In this document: in pieces, positions 38,384-49,758 of the stretch
Layout of the letters: the number at the start of each line of letters is the position of its first letter
Position numbering within the stretch: position 1 is the stretch's first letter
Assembly (NCBI GenBank): GCA_009733575.1
Contig: ML769420.1
Coordinates: 186,001-250,000 of the forward strand
Length of the DNA: 64,000 nucleotides
From: Gymnopus androsaceus JB14
Lineage: Eukaryota > Basidiomycota > Agaricomycetes > Agaricales > Omphalotaceae
Reading direction: 5' to 3'
The notes under the pieces: model-generated
Told to the model about the DNA's origin: nothing
The model's database searches: none
What the model saw: only the letters and a program-made list of their open reading frames with translations
Made by a program: the position numbers and the translations under genes

Positions 38384-38468
38384 CTCCCTGGCTGGGAGTC
38401 AAACCTAGCTTTTGCGTTCAACTTCATGTCATGAAAATGATGACAAGCATGTGTACCAACTGCAGGGA
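38384..38468 (-). pseudogene. tRNA-Asp(GTC) relic
   Basis: Minus-strand copy of the tRNA at 14002-14093. The acceptor CCAGGGAG side and T-stem remain (CTAGGTTTGACTCCCAG, TTCGA changed to TTTGA), anticodon GTC is still visible, but the D arm is partly deleted, the 5' acceptor strand reads TCCCTGC, and the anticodon stem is mispaired. Not expected to fold. Confidence 0.8.
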
Positions 38469-39501
38469 CTTTGTCTAATCTTGTTATACCCTTGTGACAG
38501 CGTATCCGTATCCGGCTTCATGATGGATGAAGTGTAGTATGAGTGCAATGAGGTATGAGCTGCATGCATAGGTTGTCTACAGCTGATGTATGTGGGGAGC
38601 GTATCTTGCTTCTCACTCTCATGAAGAGCTGCTCCCTGCATTTGTGCGAGCACTGCCAGTAAACAGTCACCTCTTGCACTTCATTTCTCTTTGTTTTCAC
38701 CCTCCCACCACTCTCTTTATTGCAGATCACCTTCATCCCTTATCCAGTACAATCAAGACAAGTCCAGAGAGGCCACTGGCCATGCAGGGTAAAACCTGTA
38801 TACTGGAATCTGCCATTTGCAGATCTTGTCGAGCTCACTGCCTTGATAAGAGGATCTTTGGATCCTGGGTTCCAGACTCCTTGTTACATGGTATGGGTTC
38901 TATTACTTAGCTGTCCTGGAAGACAGGGATTTATAGGTGGCTGTAAAGAACCATGGCCATCTCCCACAGGGTTTTAACTGTTGTTGTTCCTGCCTTGGAT
39001 AGCCTGGGACATTGTATGTAGTTTGTTGCTTACCCACCCACCCTCATTGTTCATCACGGACACCATGTTTTGGAGTCTGTTGAGCTGGAGTCGGTCTGTA
39101 GTCAGTCTATGGATCAACTCAGCCCAAAACCTTGCTGCATACCTATGTAATCCTTAGCGCCGCTGCAGCGGCAGGTCCCCAGCTCCCCAGCTAAGACCAG
39201 CAAATTGAATTTTGCTTTCCATGTACTACTACAAGTTCTCATTATACTATGCTTAACAAGCAATTGGTTGCCTGCCCACTACTTACTGCACACAGAAGTG
39301 TCATTCAATGCCAATCCTTACCATGTGATCAGTTGCCCACTCATTACTTGTTGCGTACCAGTGCTACATCCCAACTACATCCTGTCAATACCAACACTTC
39401 CAAAGACTAATCTGTTCTAGACAAGGATAATGGCATGTATTTTTGCAGTAGTGGTAACAGAACATCAGCAAAACCTGGGTAATGGTCATAGCAGCTATAG
39501 C

Positions 39502-39531
39502 AAGCCATAGTGCTCTACAGCACTATGGCTT
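39502..39531. repeat. 30-bp palindrome
   Basis: Arms AAGCCATAGTGCT and AGCACTATGGCTT are perfect inverse complements around a 4-base centre (CTAC). Confidence 0.8.
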
Positions 39532-39973
39532 ACTATGAGCTCCTGTGCAATTTCTGAGTGTTCGAACCAACTGTCAAGCATTTGACAGCTGTCATTCTCT
39601 CCCACCAACCATATATAAGAGTCAACACATCTAGGATGCATTCTTCGCAACTTCCCCAATTTTTTTCCAAGTCAATATTGAGTTGTGACTTTGGTTTGGA
39701 TATTCTCAGTTCATTTGACATCTCCAATATTTTGGTGAGGGCTACTGCTTACTGTAGTATATATAAGAACTAGTACTTTAGTTATACTAGTTTTGCCACA
39801 CTATTGTACTATGTGTACTACCATGAACATGCCAATATAATATTATAAGATTATGATTATTTAAATTTTGGTTCAGCAAGTGTCGCCACCGCTGAGTGAG
39901 GGAAGTGATTTTGAAACAAGGACATATTTAGTTTTGAATTGAATGGCTGACAGACAACATGCCATGAAATATA

Positions 39974-40033
39974 CAATCCATAGTGATCCATAGCAGTCCA
40001 TAGCAATCCATAGCAGTCCATAGCAATCCATAG
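39974..40033. repeat. 10-bp minisatellite, six units
   Basis: Units are CAATCCATAG, TGATCCATAG, CAGTCCATAG, CAATCCATAG, CAGTCCATAG and CAATCCATAG. A second short 10-bp series (TGCTATGGG type) follows at about 40055-40082. Confidence 0.9.
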
Positions 40034-40947
40034 CTCTGGACAGATGGGGACCTTGCTATGGGTGCTATGGGTGCTATGAGTGCTGCACAGAGCTGTCCAG
40101 CTCTGTCCAGCTCAACCAGGTTTTGCTGATGAAGTATTAATATTAAGTACACAACTTGTAGAGTAAGGATGGAAAATAGGCTAGAGGTAAACAGTGAATA
40201 CCCGGAAATGTGTGAAGAGAATGGCAGCACAAGGGTTAACAATGTCCTCAAATCACCTACCAAGGATACTTCTTTCCATGGTACCCATTTAACCCATCAA
40301 ACGGACATTGACTGTACATACACACTCCACACAGATTCCACCTAGCAGACAGCTCCATTTGAGAAGGACAGTTGTCACTCCCTGGACTACCCCAATGGGT
40401 TCCAGGTTGCACTGTCCATGAAAGACAACATCTTTTATTATGAGCTATACTGCTTGGTTTGAGTCCCCAATGGAGATGCCGCACTTAGGAAGGAAGCAGC
40501 GATGGCATAAAGTAAGGTGACCAATGGACATTGAGATAGGTCAAGTGAAGCACTATGGCATGTGCAGTGAATCACTTGTCAGTATGTTTAGCAAAGCAAC
40601 ATTGGAAAATCGCTGCACAAAATAGATAGCTGAATCAGATTTACTGAGCAAAATCCTAATGCACTATCTCTGTCCGCATGTATCAGAAAAAATTCTACAG
40701 CATAGCCAAGTAGATGTATTCTTACCTTGAAGGTGCCATATGCCATATATCCTCCACAGTAATCCTCAAAGACAGGCAGAACTTCCTTAGATTCCAGTAG
40801 CTAACTCTCTGCCACAACATTAGAGTGCCAAGCATCCTGCAATCAAAAGTGGACAGTTGGAATTGGGAACCAAATTCAGAAAAGATAATACAGGTGAGCC
40901 AATGATGAATGAGTTTGAGGCAATCTCAGATTATTAGCATAGAAAGA

Positions 40948-41203
40948 TGTTAAATGTTGACGGGCGTTTAGTGTGGCGCTGTATGTTTGGTTTGGTTTTC
41001 CTTTTTTGATTCTATGTTCTTATTTGGTGATTATTTATTTGTTTACTGATGTGACCATTTTCCCGTACTATATAAACCTTGGCTCGTCAATTCCCCGCTT
41101 CCCTCAGTTCCATTATCACAACTGAGGGTAAGTGTCCTACCTACCATTTCTCATATGTTACTGACTTTACCTATAGCCCTCGTTGTACTCATATAGTCTA
41201 TAG
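40948..41203 (+). repeat. Copia LTR (256 bp), 5' copy
   Basis: Begins TGTTAAATGTTGAC and ends TATAGTCTATAG. The same sequence recurs at 49507-49758 and 54405-54660. It contains a TATA-like ACTATATAAACC. The 54405 copy is directly preceded by the purine tract AGGGGGAG, which fixes the start. The end does not show the usual CA. Confidence 0.8.
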
Positions 41204-41341
41204 GAAAATGACAGATTCGCAGTCAGAATCTGCAGTTCAGAATCTTGCCAAATAGACTTTAGGTTTACCTTCACTGCCTCGCCATTGTTGAATTTTATCC
41301 TACTGCTACGTTGTCAAAAGTTATTGATTATCCTGTCTATC

Positions 41342-42552
41342 ATGAGCTCCACACTGTCCAGTCAACATCCTTCCCTTATCTCATTCCCCGAGGAAAAGCA
41401 ACTCAAAGGTGCTTCGAACTGGGCTGCTTTCCGTGATCACGTCAAGAGCGTTGCCTGTTCGTATGGAATGACTGGCTATCTCCTCGGATCCATCATCTGT
41501 CCTGCGCAAAATGCTGCTCCCACTGTCCTCGCTGCTGGTGCCACTCAAGCTGCTACTGTTGTTCCTGTAGCTACTCCTGTCAACTCGCAAAATCTGTCCA
41601 ATCAGGAATGGGAGCTTTGCAATGGTTGTCTTGCTGGAATTATCTACCAGAATATCTGCAATCCCCATTCAATTAATCTAGGTGCTGAGCTTATCGGCAA
41701 ACCAGATGTGGGTCAAATTGACTGGCGAGTATAACAAGCAAAGTGCAGCCAACTGGACTCTCACTATGGAACATCTTTGCCAGCTCAAGTACGTCAAAGG
41801 TACTGCCTTCAAGAAGCATTTTGGTGCTTTAGAAGCGCTACGTCAGGATGCTTCGGATGCTGGATGCACAGTCACCAATGACAAGCTCCGTGGTTATTTC
41901 CTTAGTTCCTTGCCAATCCCTTCCCACCTTTGGATCATTCAGAACCATGGCTCTTGCATGTACAAGGAGATCAAGCAATTTCTTGAGGAATACAATGTCC
42001 AATTGCGCCTTGCTGGAGGCTTCAAGTCTGACGGATTGTCCACTCTCACTACAGTCACGAACACTACTTATGCGCAAAGCCTTTCGTTTGCGAGAACTGC
42101 AAGCATTCTGGCCACAGTCAAAAGCAATGCTGGTTGCCTGGTGGTAGTACCGAGCATCGCACTCCTGCCTGGTGGAAACGAGGTGTCGAATCGGACAGAC
42201 CTGCTGCCGCTGCAGTCACTGCAGGTCCTTCCATTGCTAATCAGGTTGTCGCTGCTGCTACATTCAATTTCGGATGCAGTGGTGCGTTTTGTACTCCAGT
42301 TCATGCTGCGGTAGCTGACTCCAAACCTCTTTAGATGCAGAGGGGAAAGCATTGCCATGGTAAATGATGAATTGTTGTATGATACGCTACCTACTGTCCT
42401 AATGTCTACTTTGTCTTCACCATCGTGTTCACAAATTGAACAAGTTCCTATGTATATTGACAGTGCCGCTTCTGAGTGGTGTATTCGTGAAAAGTCATGG
42501 TTCGTCGAATACACGCCTGTTCTGGCGTGTCATGGGTTGTATGGCTACAGAA
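41342..42552 (+). pseudogene. Copia retrotransposon gag and protease start (frameshifted)
   Basis: Gag-like polyprotein from MSSTLSSQHPSLISFPEE. It continues in a second frame (WVKLTGEYNKQSAANWTLTMEHL, LEALRQDASDAGCTVTNDKL), then a CCHC zinc knuckle C-E-N-C-K-H-S-G-H-S-Q-K-Q-C (about 42072-42115) in a third. The protease signature YIDSAASEWCI is near 42455. At least three frame changes are needed, so it is not functional as read. Interrupted at 42553 by an LTR element; continues at 45621-45810 (GGQFIIEGRGIVELHVQT...). Confidence 0.8.
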
Positions 42553-43360
42553 TGTTAAGTCCGTGCAACCCGGAGTGGAGCGGCCGAGATATCGGACAGA
42601 AATGGTCCGGAAAGATTCCGGGTTGGACCTTGCGAGTTATGGGACTCGGTGAAGCTATTGGCAACACCCTTGACACGCCGTAAGGTGTCCCGAGAGGAAA
42701 ATAGTAAGGCAAAGTCTAAGCTAAGTTAAGACAGTAGGACCGAAGGCGTAGCCGAGGTTTGACCGAGATCACGTGGCTGTGTCGGCTTAGTAACTGGAAT
42801 CTCGGTCAATTGGTCAAGGAAGGACTCGGAATGAGTACAAGGCCAGACTAAGTTGATTTTGGAGCTAAGGTTACTATACAAGTTTGTACTACTTAAATAC
42901 TGCCAATGGGGCCGATGTTCCGGGGCCGGACCGGTCCCTTGGTAAGTAAAACAATAAAGTAATTCAGTACCAAAAGATAATAGTGAAGCGAAAGACAATA
43001 AAACAATAACAGGCATAAAACAATAGTGTGGGAATAGTTCCTGAGACTGGACCGGAGTTATACCGAGGTTATGCCGAGATGATCGACCGAGATATGCCGA
43101 GATAATCGGTCATAATACACCGGAAACCTCGGCCGAGTGTCCGGAGTACTGGAAATGGTGTAGATTGACCAATATTGGTGAAATGGTCAAAAGTCCGGAG
43201 TAACCGAACCGATGCAATGGCCGGAGTTGCCAAGCCGATGTGATGGCCGGACTAGCCGAGCCGATACGGTGGCCGGAGTTGCCGAGTCGGTAACCGGTTG
43301 GTTAGATATAGAATAGGGTCTGAGGGCTCGGTCGGTAATTCGGTAGGCATGGCTGTAACA
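42553..43360 (-). repeat. LTR of nested element (3' LTR in element polarity)
   Basis: 808 bp; paired with 44813-45620. Confidence 0.9.
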
Positions 43361-44105
43361 GTATCCCCCCTTTAGGCTTGAGCCCTCAAAAGCCCTAGAC
43401 CGGAAGGGAAACATCAAGGAGTGAGTGTGAAAAGAAGGTATTGGTGAGTCCGGGGCATGGCAATGAAGTCATAAAAAAAAATCAGGAGAAAAAAATCAAG
43501 TAGCCAAAAATTAACTTGGTAAAAATAAAACAAAAACCAAGGCCCAAAAAAATCTCGGCCAAGGCAACCCAAAATTACCGAAAAAAAATGGCTGAACCGG
43601 CCCGGGGTAGAATCCGGATACTACCGAAATAGCCCAAAGGAATCCTAGCAAGTGCAGGTGCAAACCGGAAAGGTAAGCCAACATAGTATAGTGTACAAAA
43701 ATGTAACACTAATTGGAACGAGGGTCCAATGAAGGAGACTCAAAAAAGTGCTTTGGAAAAAACAAAAACAACAAAAGTCGGAGAGAGTGTTTCGGCCTGC
43801 TCGGCACATCAACGGATGTAAGTGAGGGTTGAAACGATATCCTAAAAAGTGATGTATGTAGAATCCACAGAAAGGGAAATGCAACTTGCCAAAATAGGAA
43901 ACAAGATGAGTATGGGAACTCAAAATTGGAAATTGGGTGAGAAAGGGTAGAATACAAAAAAATAAAAAATTGAAAACAAAGTTTCGGAGCTGACTGGTAG
44001 AAACCGGTCAAAAATTTACAAGGATAACAAAAGAAAGTAAATATCAGTAAAAATAAACAGTAGAATGAATAAAAATGAAGAGATTAAATAAAACAATGTT
44101 CAAAC

Positions 44106-44753
44106 CTAATAAACTGATTCTTCCGAGCCGTTATCCGAGCCATCGGACCCGTGGGAACCGACCGATGAGTCAGACTCGGCTGGGGAATTACCGGAACGGC
44201 GCTCCTTAGCCTTCAACTCTTCACAATCTACTCGGAAATGATCACCACCACAGTAAAAACAAAGCCGGAGTTGCCGGCGGCGATTGCGCTCGGACTCGGT
44301 GAGCCTGCCGTCAGGTCCAAAAATATTGTCAGCAGAGGTAGAGGAAGCTTCGGAAGCTTCAGACTCGAACTCCTGCTCGTAAAATGGAGGGTAGAGGTGG
44401 TTATTGGCATAGTACCAGTCCCAATTGAGAGGACCAGGGCAATCTGAATCATACTCGGACTCGGAAACCTCGGTCTCGGCGGACCGGACCGATCCATCGG
44501 ACTCGTTTTCCGAACCAGAGGGTGAGTGGAAGAGATGTGGATTGGCATAATAGAATTCCCAGTTAAGAGGTCCGGGACAGTCGGAGTCATATTCTGAAGT
44601 GGAATTGGAACCGTCGGTGTTTTCCTGGGCATCATAGTACTCGGATTCACCGGACTCGGAACTAGAGTCAGGTGCCTCGGAGTCAGAGCCGGAGTCAGAA
44701 GGGAGGTGCCGGGCATAGTTGTAAAAGGATTGGACATTGGAATCGAAAGGCAT
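44106..44753 (-). CDS. gag-like zinc-knuckle protein of the nested LTR element
   Basis: Uninterrupted 215-codon frame from MPFDSNVQSFYNYARHLPSD. Ser/Asp/Glu-rich and acidic, with two copies of an EYDSDCPGPLNW-E/D-x-YYAN module (about residues 54-75 and 101-122). Near the C-terminus lies the CCHC knuckle C-F-Y-C-G-G-D-H-F-R-V-D-C, then an acidic Ser tail. The knuckle and the element context suggest a nucleocapsid-like role in packaging; no polymerase is encoded. The frame is intact, in contrast to the surrounding Copia. An in-frame upstream ATG (44828) would lie within the LTR, so 44753 is preferred. Confidence 0.75.
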   Translation of the reverse strand: MPFDSNVQSFYNYARHLPSDSGSDSEAPDSSSESGESEYYDAQENTDGSNSTSEYDSDCPGPLNWEFYYANPHLFHSPSGSENESDGSVRSAETEVSESEYDSDCPGPLNWDWYYANNHLYPPFYEQEFESEASEASSTSADNIFGPDGRLTESERNRRRQLRLCFYCGGDHFRVDCEELKAKERRSGNSPAESDSSVGSHGSDGSDNGSEESVY

Positions 44754-44812
44754 GGTGAATAAAAGATTAAAGGAAGTGAATAACAACGCGCCAAGTAGTA
44801 GCTCCAAAATAC

Positions 44813-45620
44813 TGTTAAGTCCGTGCAACCCGGAGTGGAGCGGCCGAGATATCGGACAGAAATGGTCCGGAAAGATTCCGGGTTAGACCTTGCGAGTTAT
44901 GGGACTCGGTGAAGCTATTGGCAACACCCTTGACATGCCGTAAGGTGTCCCGAGAGGAAAATAGTAAGGCAAAGTCTAAGCTAAGTTAAGACAGTAGGAC
45001 CGAAGGCGTAGCCGAGGTTCGACCGAGATCACGTGGCTGTGTCGGCTTAGTAACTGGAATCTCGGTCAATTGGTCAAGGAAGGACTCGGAATGAGTACAA
45101 GGCCAGACTAAGTTGATTTTGGAGCTAAGGTTACTATACAAGTTTGTACTACTTAAATACTGCCAATGGGGCCGATGTTCCGGGGCCGGACCGGTCCCTT
45201 GGTAAGTAAAACAATAAAGTAATTCAGTACCAAAAGATAATAGTGAAGCGAAAGATAATAAAACAATAACAGGCATAAAACAATAGTGTGGGAATAGTTC
45301 CTGAGACTGGACCGGAGTTATACCGAGGTTATGCCGAGATGATCGACCGAGATATGCCGAGATAATCGGTCATAATACACCGGAAACCTCGGCCGAGTGT
45401 ATGGAGTACCGGAAATGGTGTAGATTGACCAATATTGGTGAAGTGGTCAAAAGTCCGGAGTAACCAAACCGATGCAATGGCCGGAGTTGCCAAGCCGATG
45501 TGATGGCCGGACTAGCCGAGCCGATACGGTGGCCGGAGTTGCCGAGTCGGTAACCGGTTGGTTAGATATAGAATAGGGTCTGAGGGCTCGGCCGGTAATC
45601 CGGTAGGCATGGCTGTAACA
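44813..45620 (-). repeat. LTR of nested element (5' LTR in element polarity)
   Basis: 808 bp; paired with 42553-43360. A 3'-part fragment of the same LTR recurs at 51094-51215. Confidence 0.9.
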
Positions 45621-45810
45621 CAGAAGGAGAAGGCGGTCAGTTCATTATTGAAGGAAGAGGTATCGTTGAGCTGCATGTACAAACCTCTAATGGAACGGTG
45701 AACAAGTTACGTTTTCCCGCATCACATACTCCTTCGTTCTCGATGAACTTGCTGTCACTTCCTGCAATGGACATTCTGGGTTATAGAGGGACATGGGGGA
45801 GGTGGTATGT
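45621..45810 (+). pseudogene. Copia protease fragment resuming after the nested element
   Basis: Continues the protease region (GGQFIIEGRGIVEL, MNLLSLPAMDILGYRGTWG) and stops abruptly at about 45810, where minus-strand transposase-like sequence begins. Confidence 0.7.
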
Positions 45811-48598
45811 GTGTCCTGGCCTCTTCCTTTGCTAGGTTCATCTCCACCACCTTCTTGTGAAAGGCAACCTGCGCTGCACGCTGTTTTGCTTCCAGGCCAC
45901 TACTATCAATTTCACGGGCCATTTTCCAGATATATTGATGATCATTCTCATTGAACAGTGCATCCATGAACGCCAAGGTGTCATTTCGTTGGTACATGAC
46001 CAATGCATTGAACTGGTGCAGCATTAAGGTAGGCTTCCCCTGCATCGTAACTCGGTAGCACCCTAGAAGTCCTTCATTCACATCGTTTGTGGCAGGCATC
46101 CAAGCTAGGTATTTCTCTTCAGCGGTTGCAAGATCTATCAACCCTGCAGGGGCAAACTCGGATGAGAAACGCGTCCATGTGGATAGAGAACCCCGGAAAA
46201 AGGCAACTGTGATATCCCTGAGATGTAGGAGCACGGGTGCAAGCTTGAAGACTGCTCCCATGGCCTCTGGGTCTTCCCATTCCTTTCCATCCAAACTTGC
46301 TGACTCGTATGACATCTCCTCACCGAAAAGAATATCTGGGTCATCGAGAATCTTCTGGATATGGACTTGAACTTCACTGTGGAGAGGACCAAGGTCAAGA
46401 CCGTTCATGTCCTGACCTCAAACAACGCGAAGATACATTGGTATATAGGACCATCGCACATAATTCGGTGATAGTTGGATCATCATCGAGCACATGCGCC
46501 AGGTTTTCCTCGATGTTAGTACGACTGGGTTGGTTTTTGCCATATGTAATGTCCTTTTTTGATAAAGTCTTTGTAGAGCTCCAAGTGCTTAATGACTTCA
46601 GCAGCTGCAAGACCGTGACTTCCAAACCGAGTGTTGCTCGTATCTGGAAAGCGATGGTGGTTCTCGCCAAGTTCTTCTTTGAAGAAATTGCAGTAAGCGT
46701 CACCCTGACCCTTCTTGTCGTCCTTGTTATTGAACACAGATCCCGCTAGGTCCATGGATTTGACACCCCCTCGTGTTGAAGTGACAAAAGCCTGCTTTTG
46801 GTCTTCGGTCAACTTATCAAAGTTGGCGCCTGGATCAACAACTCGGTGAAGGATAGATGCATTTGCCTTGTTCGTGAGAAGGCATGGAGGCTCAACACCG
46901 AGTTTTTCCCATTCTGCCATCATCTCGGTATTACCGCCCTTGGAAGCTATTAAGGTCCTTGTGCATGCAGCACCCAGACCAGATAAAAAGGTCAAGCTCC
47001 TTTCGTTCCTCAGGGCAGAGAGAGTCGTACTCTTCCTCGCCCAGCTCTGTAACAATACGTCTCATGATCTCGGAATCCTTCTTTGCCTGCTCTGTTGGAC
47101 TGAGTTGATTCCAGGCCTCAATACCTCTGACTTCTTCAAGTTTTTTCTTGTTCCAAGCCGCCAAACAGAGAATAACATCAGCAGGAGCCTTTCCTTGCAT
47201 GTTCTTCTCGCTAAGCTCCTGGATACACTCCTCCTTTTTCCATCCCGTTATCACCTTTGCCGTCGCTTTCTCATTATTCGCATGGTCACCCTTCATCCCT
47301 TTCAATGCGGCTTAGGAAATCTCGGACCGAAAACTTCCATTGGAGTTGTTTGGCGAGTGGTGAATTGTTGAAGATACTAGCGACTCCACCCATGCCATCT
47401 TTCCAGGCATTGACAGATCCTTGAGAGCTGTGATCCAGGGTCGCGTCAAGAGAGAAGAAACGATTGGCGGGTTTCAAGATAGTTTTGCGCTGCTTCCAGC
47501 TTCATTCAAACACTTAACCTCGGCGTAATCAGGGACTTTCATGCAGACATGGTGAGATTCGAAGTTCTGTTTGCGATGAGAAGTACTGTCTTGGCTGATT
47601 GTCAAGCCTAATCAGTAATGGTCAGTGAATTAGCCAGAATATCAATGATCTTGTATCGTACCTTCAGTATTCCTTATTTCTACAGCAGCCTGTAGCTTTG
47701 CTGCAATACCTGCTTCAAGAACTGTCCGTGATACGGTGCGTTGACTCATAGCCCCTTCGATTTTGATGCCCAGCGAATGACCAACAAGTTTGATCAGTTT
47801 ACCGACTTTCGCCCGTGAACAACCAGCAGAGACCATCAAACGAGATATTTCGCGAGCCTTGGAACAGTAAACACCACCGCGCCCTTTGCGGCGAAACTGA
47901 GAGAGTCAGGAATTTTGTTCATTTTCGCGTTTCAAGGCAAGCGCATTTGCATGCTCAAGTCTGTCAACTTTTTGCTGTAATGCAAGCATCTGTTCCCGTA
48001 AGTCGCATCAATCCTCGCTCTGAATGTAACCCTTCTTCTTTATCTCCATAGAATGCTCCCAGAACTTTTGCCTCTCCACCTTCCTATCCCTCAACAATCC
48101 CTGAGCTTGACATTCAAGCCATATGCTTTGTTTCTGGTAAGCCTTTGCCTCGTTCCACACCTTCACCAGTTCTGACTGTAACTCTTTGTTTCTAGACTTC
48201 AAGCGGCGAATCTGTCTTTGTGCACTGGCTAGCTTGCGAAGTGCCTTTTCAAGACTGGGAGATTTGACTGTAACCTTTTGAGGCTGAATGGTCATGGAAG
48301 GTGAAATATTGTTGGATTTTGGTTGAGAAAGATGGGTAGAAGTCTTTTCCGTATGTGGCAGCTCATTCTCTTTGGCTGAATTGATATTTCGTCGCGCTTT
48401 TGAGCCCATCTGACGCGTCTGGCGCATCTGAGATGTGTCTGGCTGATTTTGATTCATACGGTGACTAGATGTGAGGGCAGCATTTCGGCTTCGAGAAGCT
48501 GTGGCAGCAGCTGTAGCAGCATGTCGACTTTCTTCCTGCTTTTCGGATGGCTTGCGTTTCGATTTTTGTCGAGTTTTGGTCAAATATTTATTCCCCAT
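45811..48598 (-). pseudogene. transposase-like gene, copy A (C-terminus missing)
   Basis: Same gene as 55235-58399, reading from MGNKYLTKTRQKSKRKP (ATG 48598) to ...KKVVEMNLAKEEARTH at the 45811 junction, so about the last 120 residues are absent. It has the same two in-frame TGA stops in the coiled-coil region as copy B, plus its own one-base insertions (for example GGCTTAGG near 47310). It retains CGA (Arg) in the L-H-R-V-V-D-P segment (about 46846-46855) where copy B has TGA. The part 47607-48707 appears identical to 57408-58508; the rest differs at scattered sites. Confidence 0.8.
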
Positions 48599-48707
48599 CA
48601 CCCTGAAAAAGTAAGTTGAATTAGATCCAATCACAGCGCGTTCAATAAAGGATCTACCTTTGCTAGCTGCAAGCTTTTCAGAGTCCGATGCTGAGTGGAT
48701 TTGGTGT

Positions 48708-49506
48708 AAAATATTTTGTAATCTCGAAGATCTTCAACCACTTTACACTCCATTTACTCCCAAGCTACTCCATTCCTGTGAGAGGAAAGTGTTTGAAGAA
48801 AAGATGCTTCATGAGCAACAAACCTTACCAAGGATTGCTGGGCTGCTGCCAAATGGGGTGGATGCAGCAGACTGGAACATTAGCTTCGCATGCTCAAAGC
48901 CTTTGCAACAGTTCAAAACAAACTGTTTCCTGAAGATTGGGACTCCTCATCAAACTATGTCTACATTCTAATGGACAGTGCATTAGGGAGTAAAATACAA
49001 GCCTTGCGTGGATAGGAAATCATGACGGTGGGCTACTCAGATGCAGATTGGGCTAGCTGTAAGGCTACATGTCGCTCAACTTCTGGATATATCTTCTTGA
49101 TGAATAGTTGCCCTGTAGCAATGGGCCTCAAAGAAGCAGAACTGGTATCTTTATCATCCCATGGGAATCGGAGTACATCGGCATTAGCGAAGTGGCGTTC
49201 AGCAGGCTATCTGGATGCAAGTTGGTTAAGAAGTGGATTTGGTATGGAGGTGTGATGGGCTTGCTGGTTGATAACCCTAGGAGCAATTGCATTGTTGGAA
49301 GACAATGAAGGGGCACCAATTTGGCTAAACACATCGACATCCGTACTTTCTTTATTTGGGATGCTGTCAAGGAGACAGGTATCCATATACCGCGGTGGCA
49401 ATCTCTTAAATCTTGCTGATATTATTGACCAAATCCCTTTCAAGGGAGAAGCATCGCCATATCGTGTCCGCTTTGGATTGATTGGTGGTATAACGATGCC
49501 AGGGAG
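48708..49506 (+). pseudogene. Copia reverse transcriptase C-terminus / RNase H fragment
   Basis: Corresponds to 53600-54404. Contains GYSDADWASCKATCRSTSGYIFLM (RNase H), with many one-base insertions relative to the other copy. Joined at 48707 to transposase-like DNA. Confidence 0.75.
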
Positions 49507-49758
49507 GTTAAATGTTGACAGGCATTTAGTGTGGCACCGTATGTTTGGTTTGGTTTTCTTTTCCGGTTCTATTGTTCTTATTTGGTATTGTTTATTTGTT
49601 TACTGACTGACCATTTCCCCGTACTATATAAACTGGCTTGTCCGATTCCCTGCTTCCCCCAGTTCCATCATCACGACTGAGGGTAAGCATCCTAACCTAC
49701 CATTTCTCATACATTACTGACTTTACCTATAGCCCTCGTTGACTCATTATATCTATAG
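49507..49758 (+). repeat. Copia LTR, second copy
   Basis: Matches 54405-54660 and 40948-41203 with small indels. Followed by the same ~340-bp flank as at 54661-55005. Confidence 0.8.

Larger units (their letters stand above)
38469..40947. other. CpG-poor non-coding region with short repeats
   Basis: About 2.5 kb without a supportable gene. TpG/CpA-rich, consistent with methylated, decayed repeat DNA. It contains a 30-bp palindrome and a 10-bp minisatellite (listed separately), both built on CTATGG/CCATAG. Confidence 0.5.
42553..45620 (-). mobile_element. non-autonomous LTR retrotransposon (LARD/TRIM-like), 3,068 bp, nested in Copia
   Basis: Two 808-bp direct repeats (42553-43360 and 44813-45620) start TGTTAAGTCC and end GCTGTAACA, with about 99% identity and mostly transitions between them. 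The 5-bp target duplication CAGAA lies at 42548-42552 and 45621-45625, and the Copia frame resumes exactly across it. Element polarity is minus: a purine tract (AAAGGGGGGAT on the minus strand, 43361-43373) abuts one LTR, and a TGGAGCTACTACTTGG primer-site candidate follows the other (about 44790-44807). The internal part is only 1.45 kb. It encodes a gag-like protein but no protease, integrase or reverse transcriptase. Confidence 0.9.

Noticed and set aside
38384..38468. Second functional tRNA-Asp
   Set aside because: D arm truncated, acceptor and anticodon stems mispaired, T-loop TTCGA mutated; recorded as a relic.
39974..40033. Possible CRISPR array
   Set aside because: Units are 10 bp and contiguous with no spacers, and the DNA is from a fungus; it is a minisatellite.
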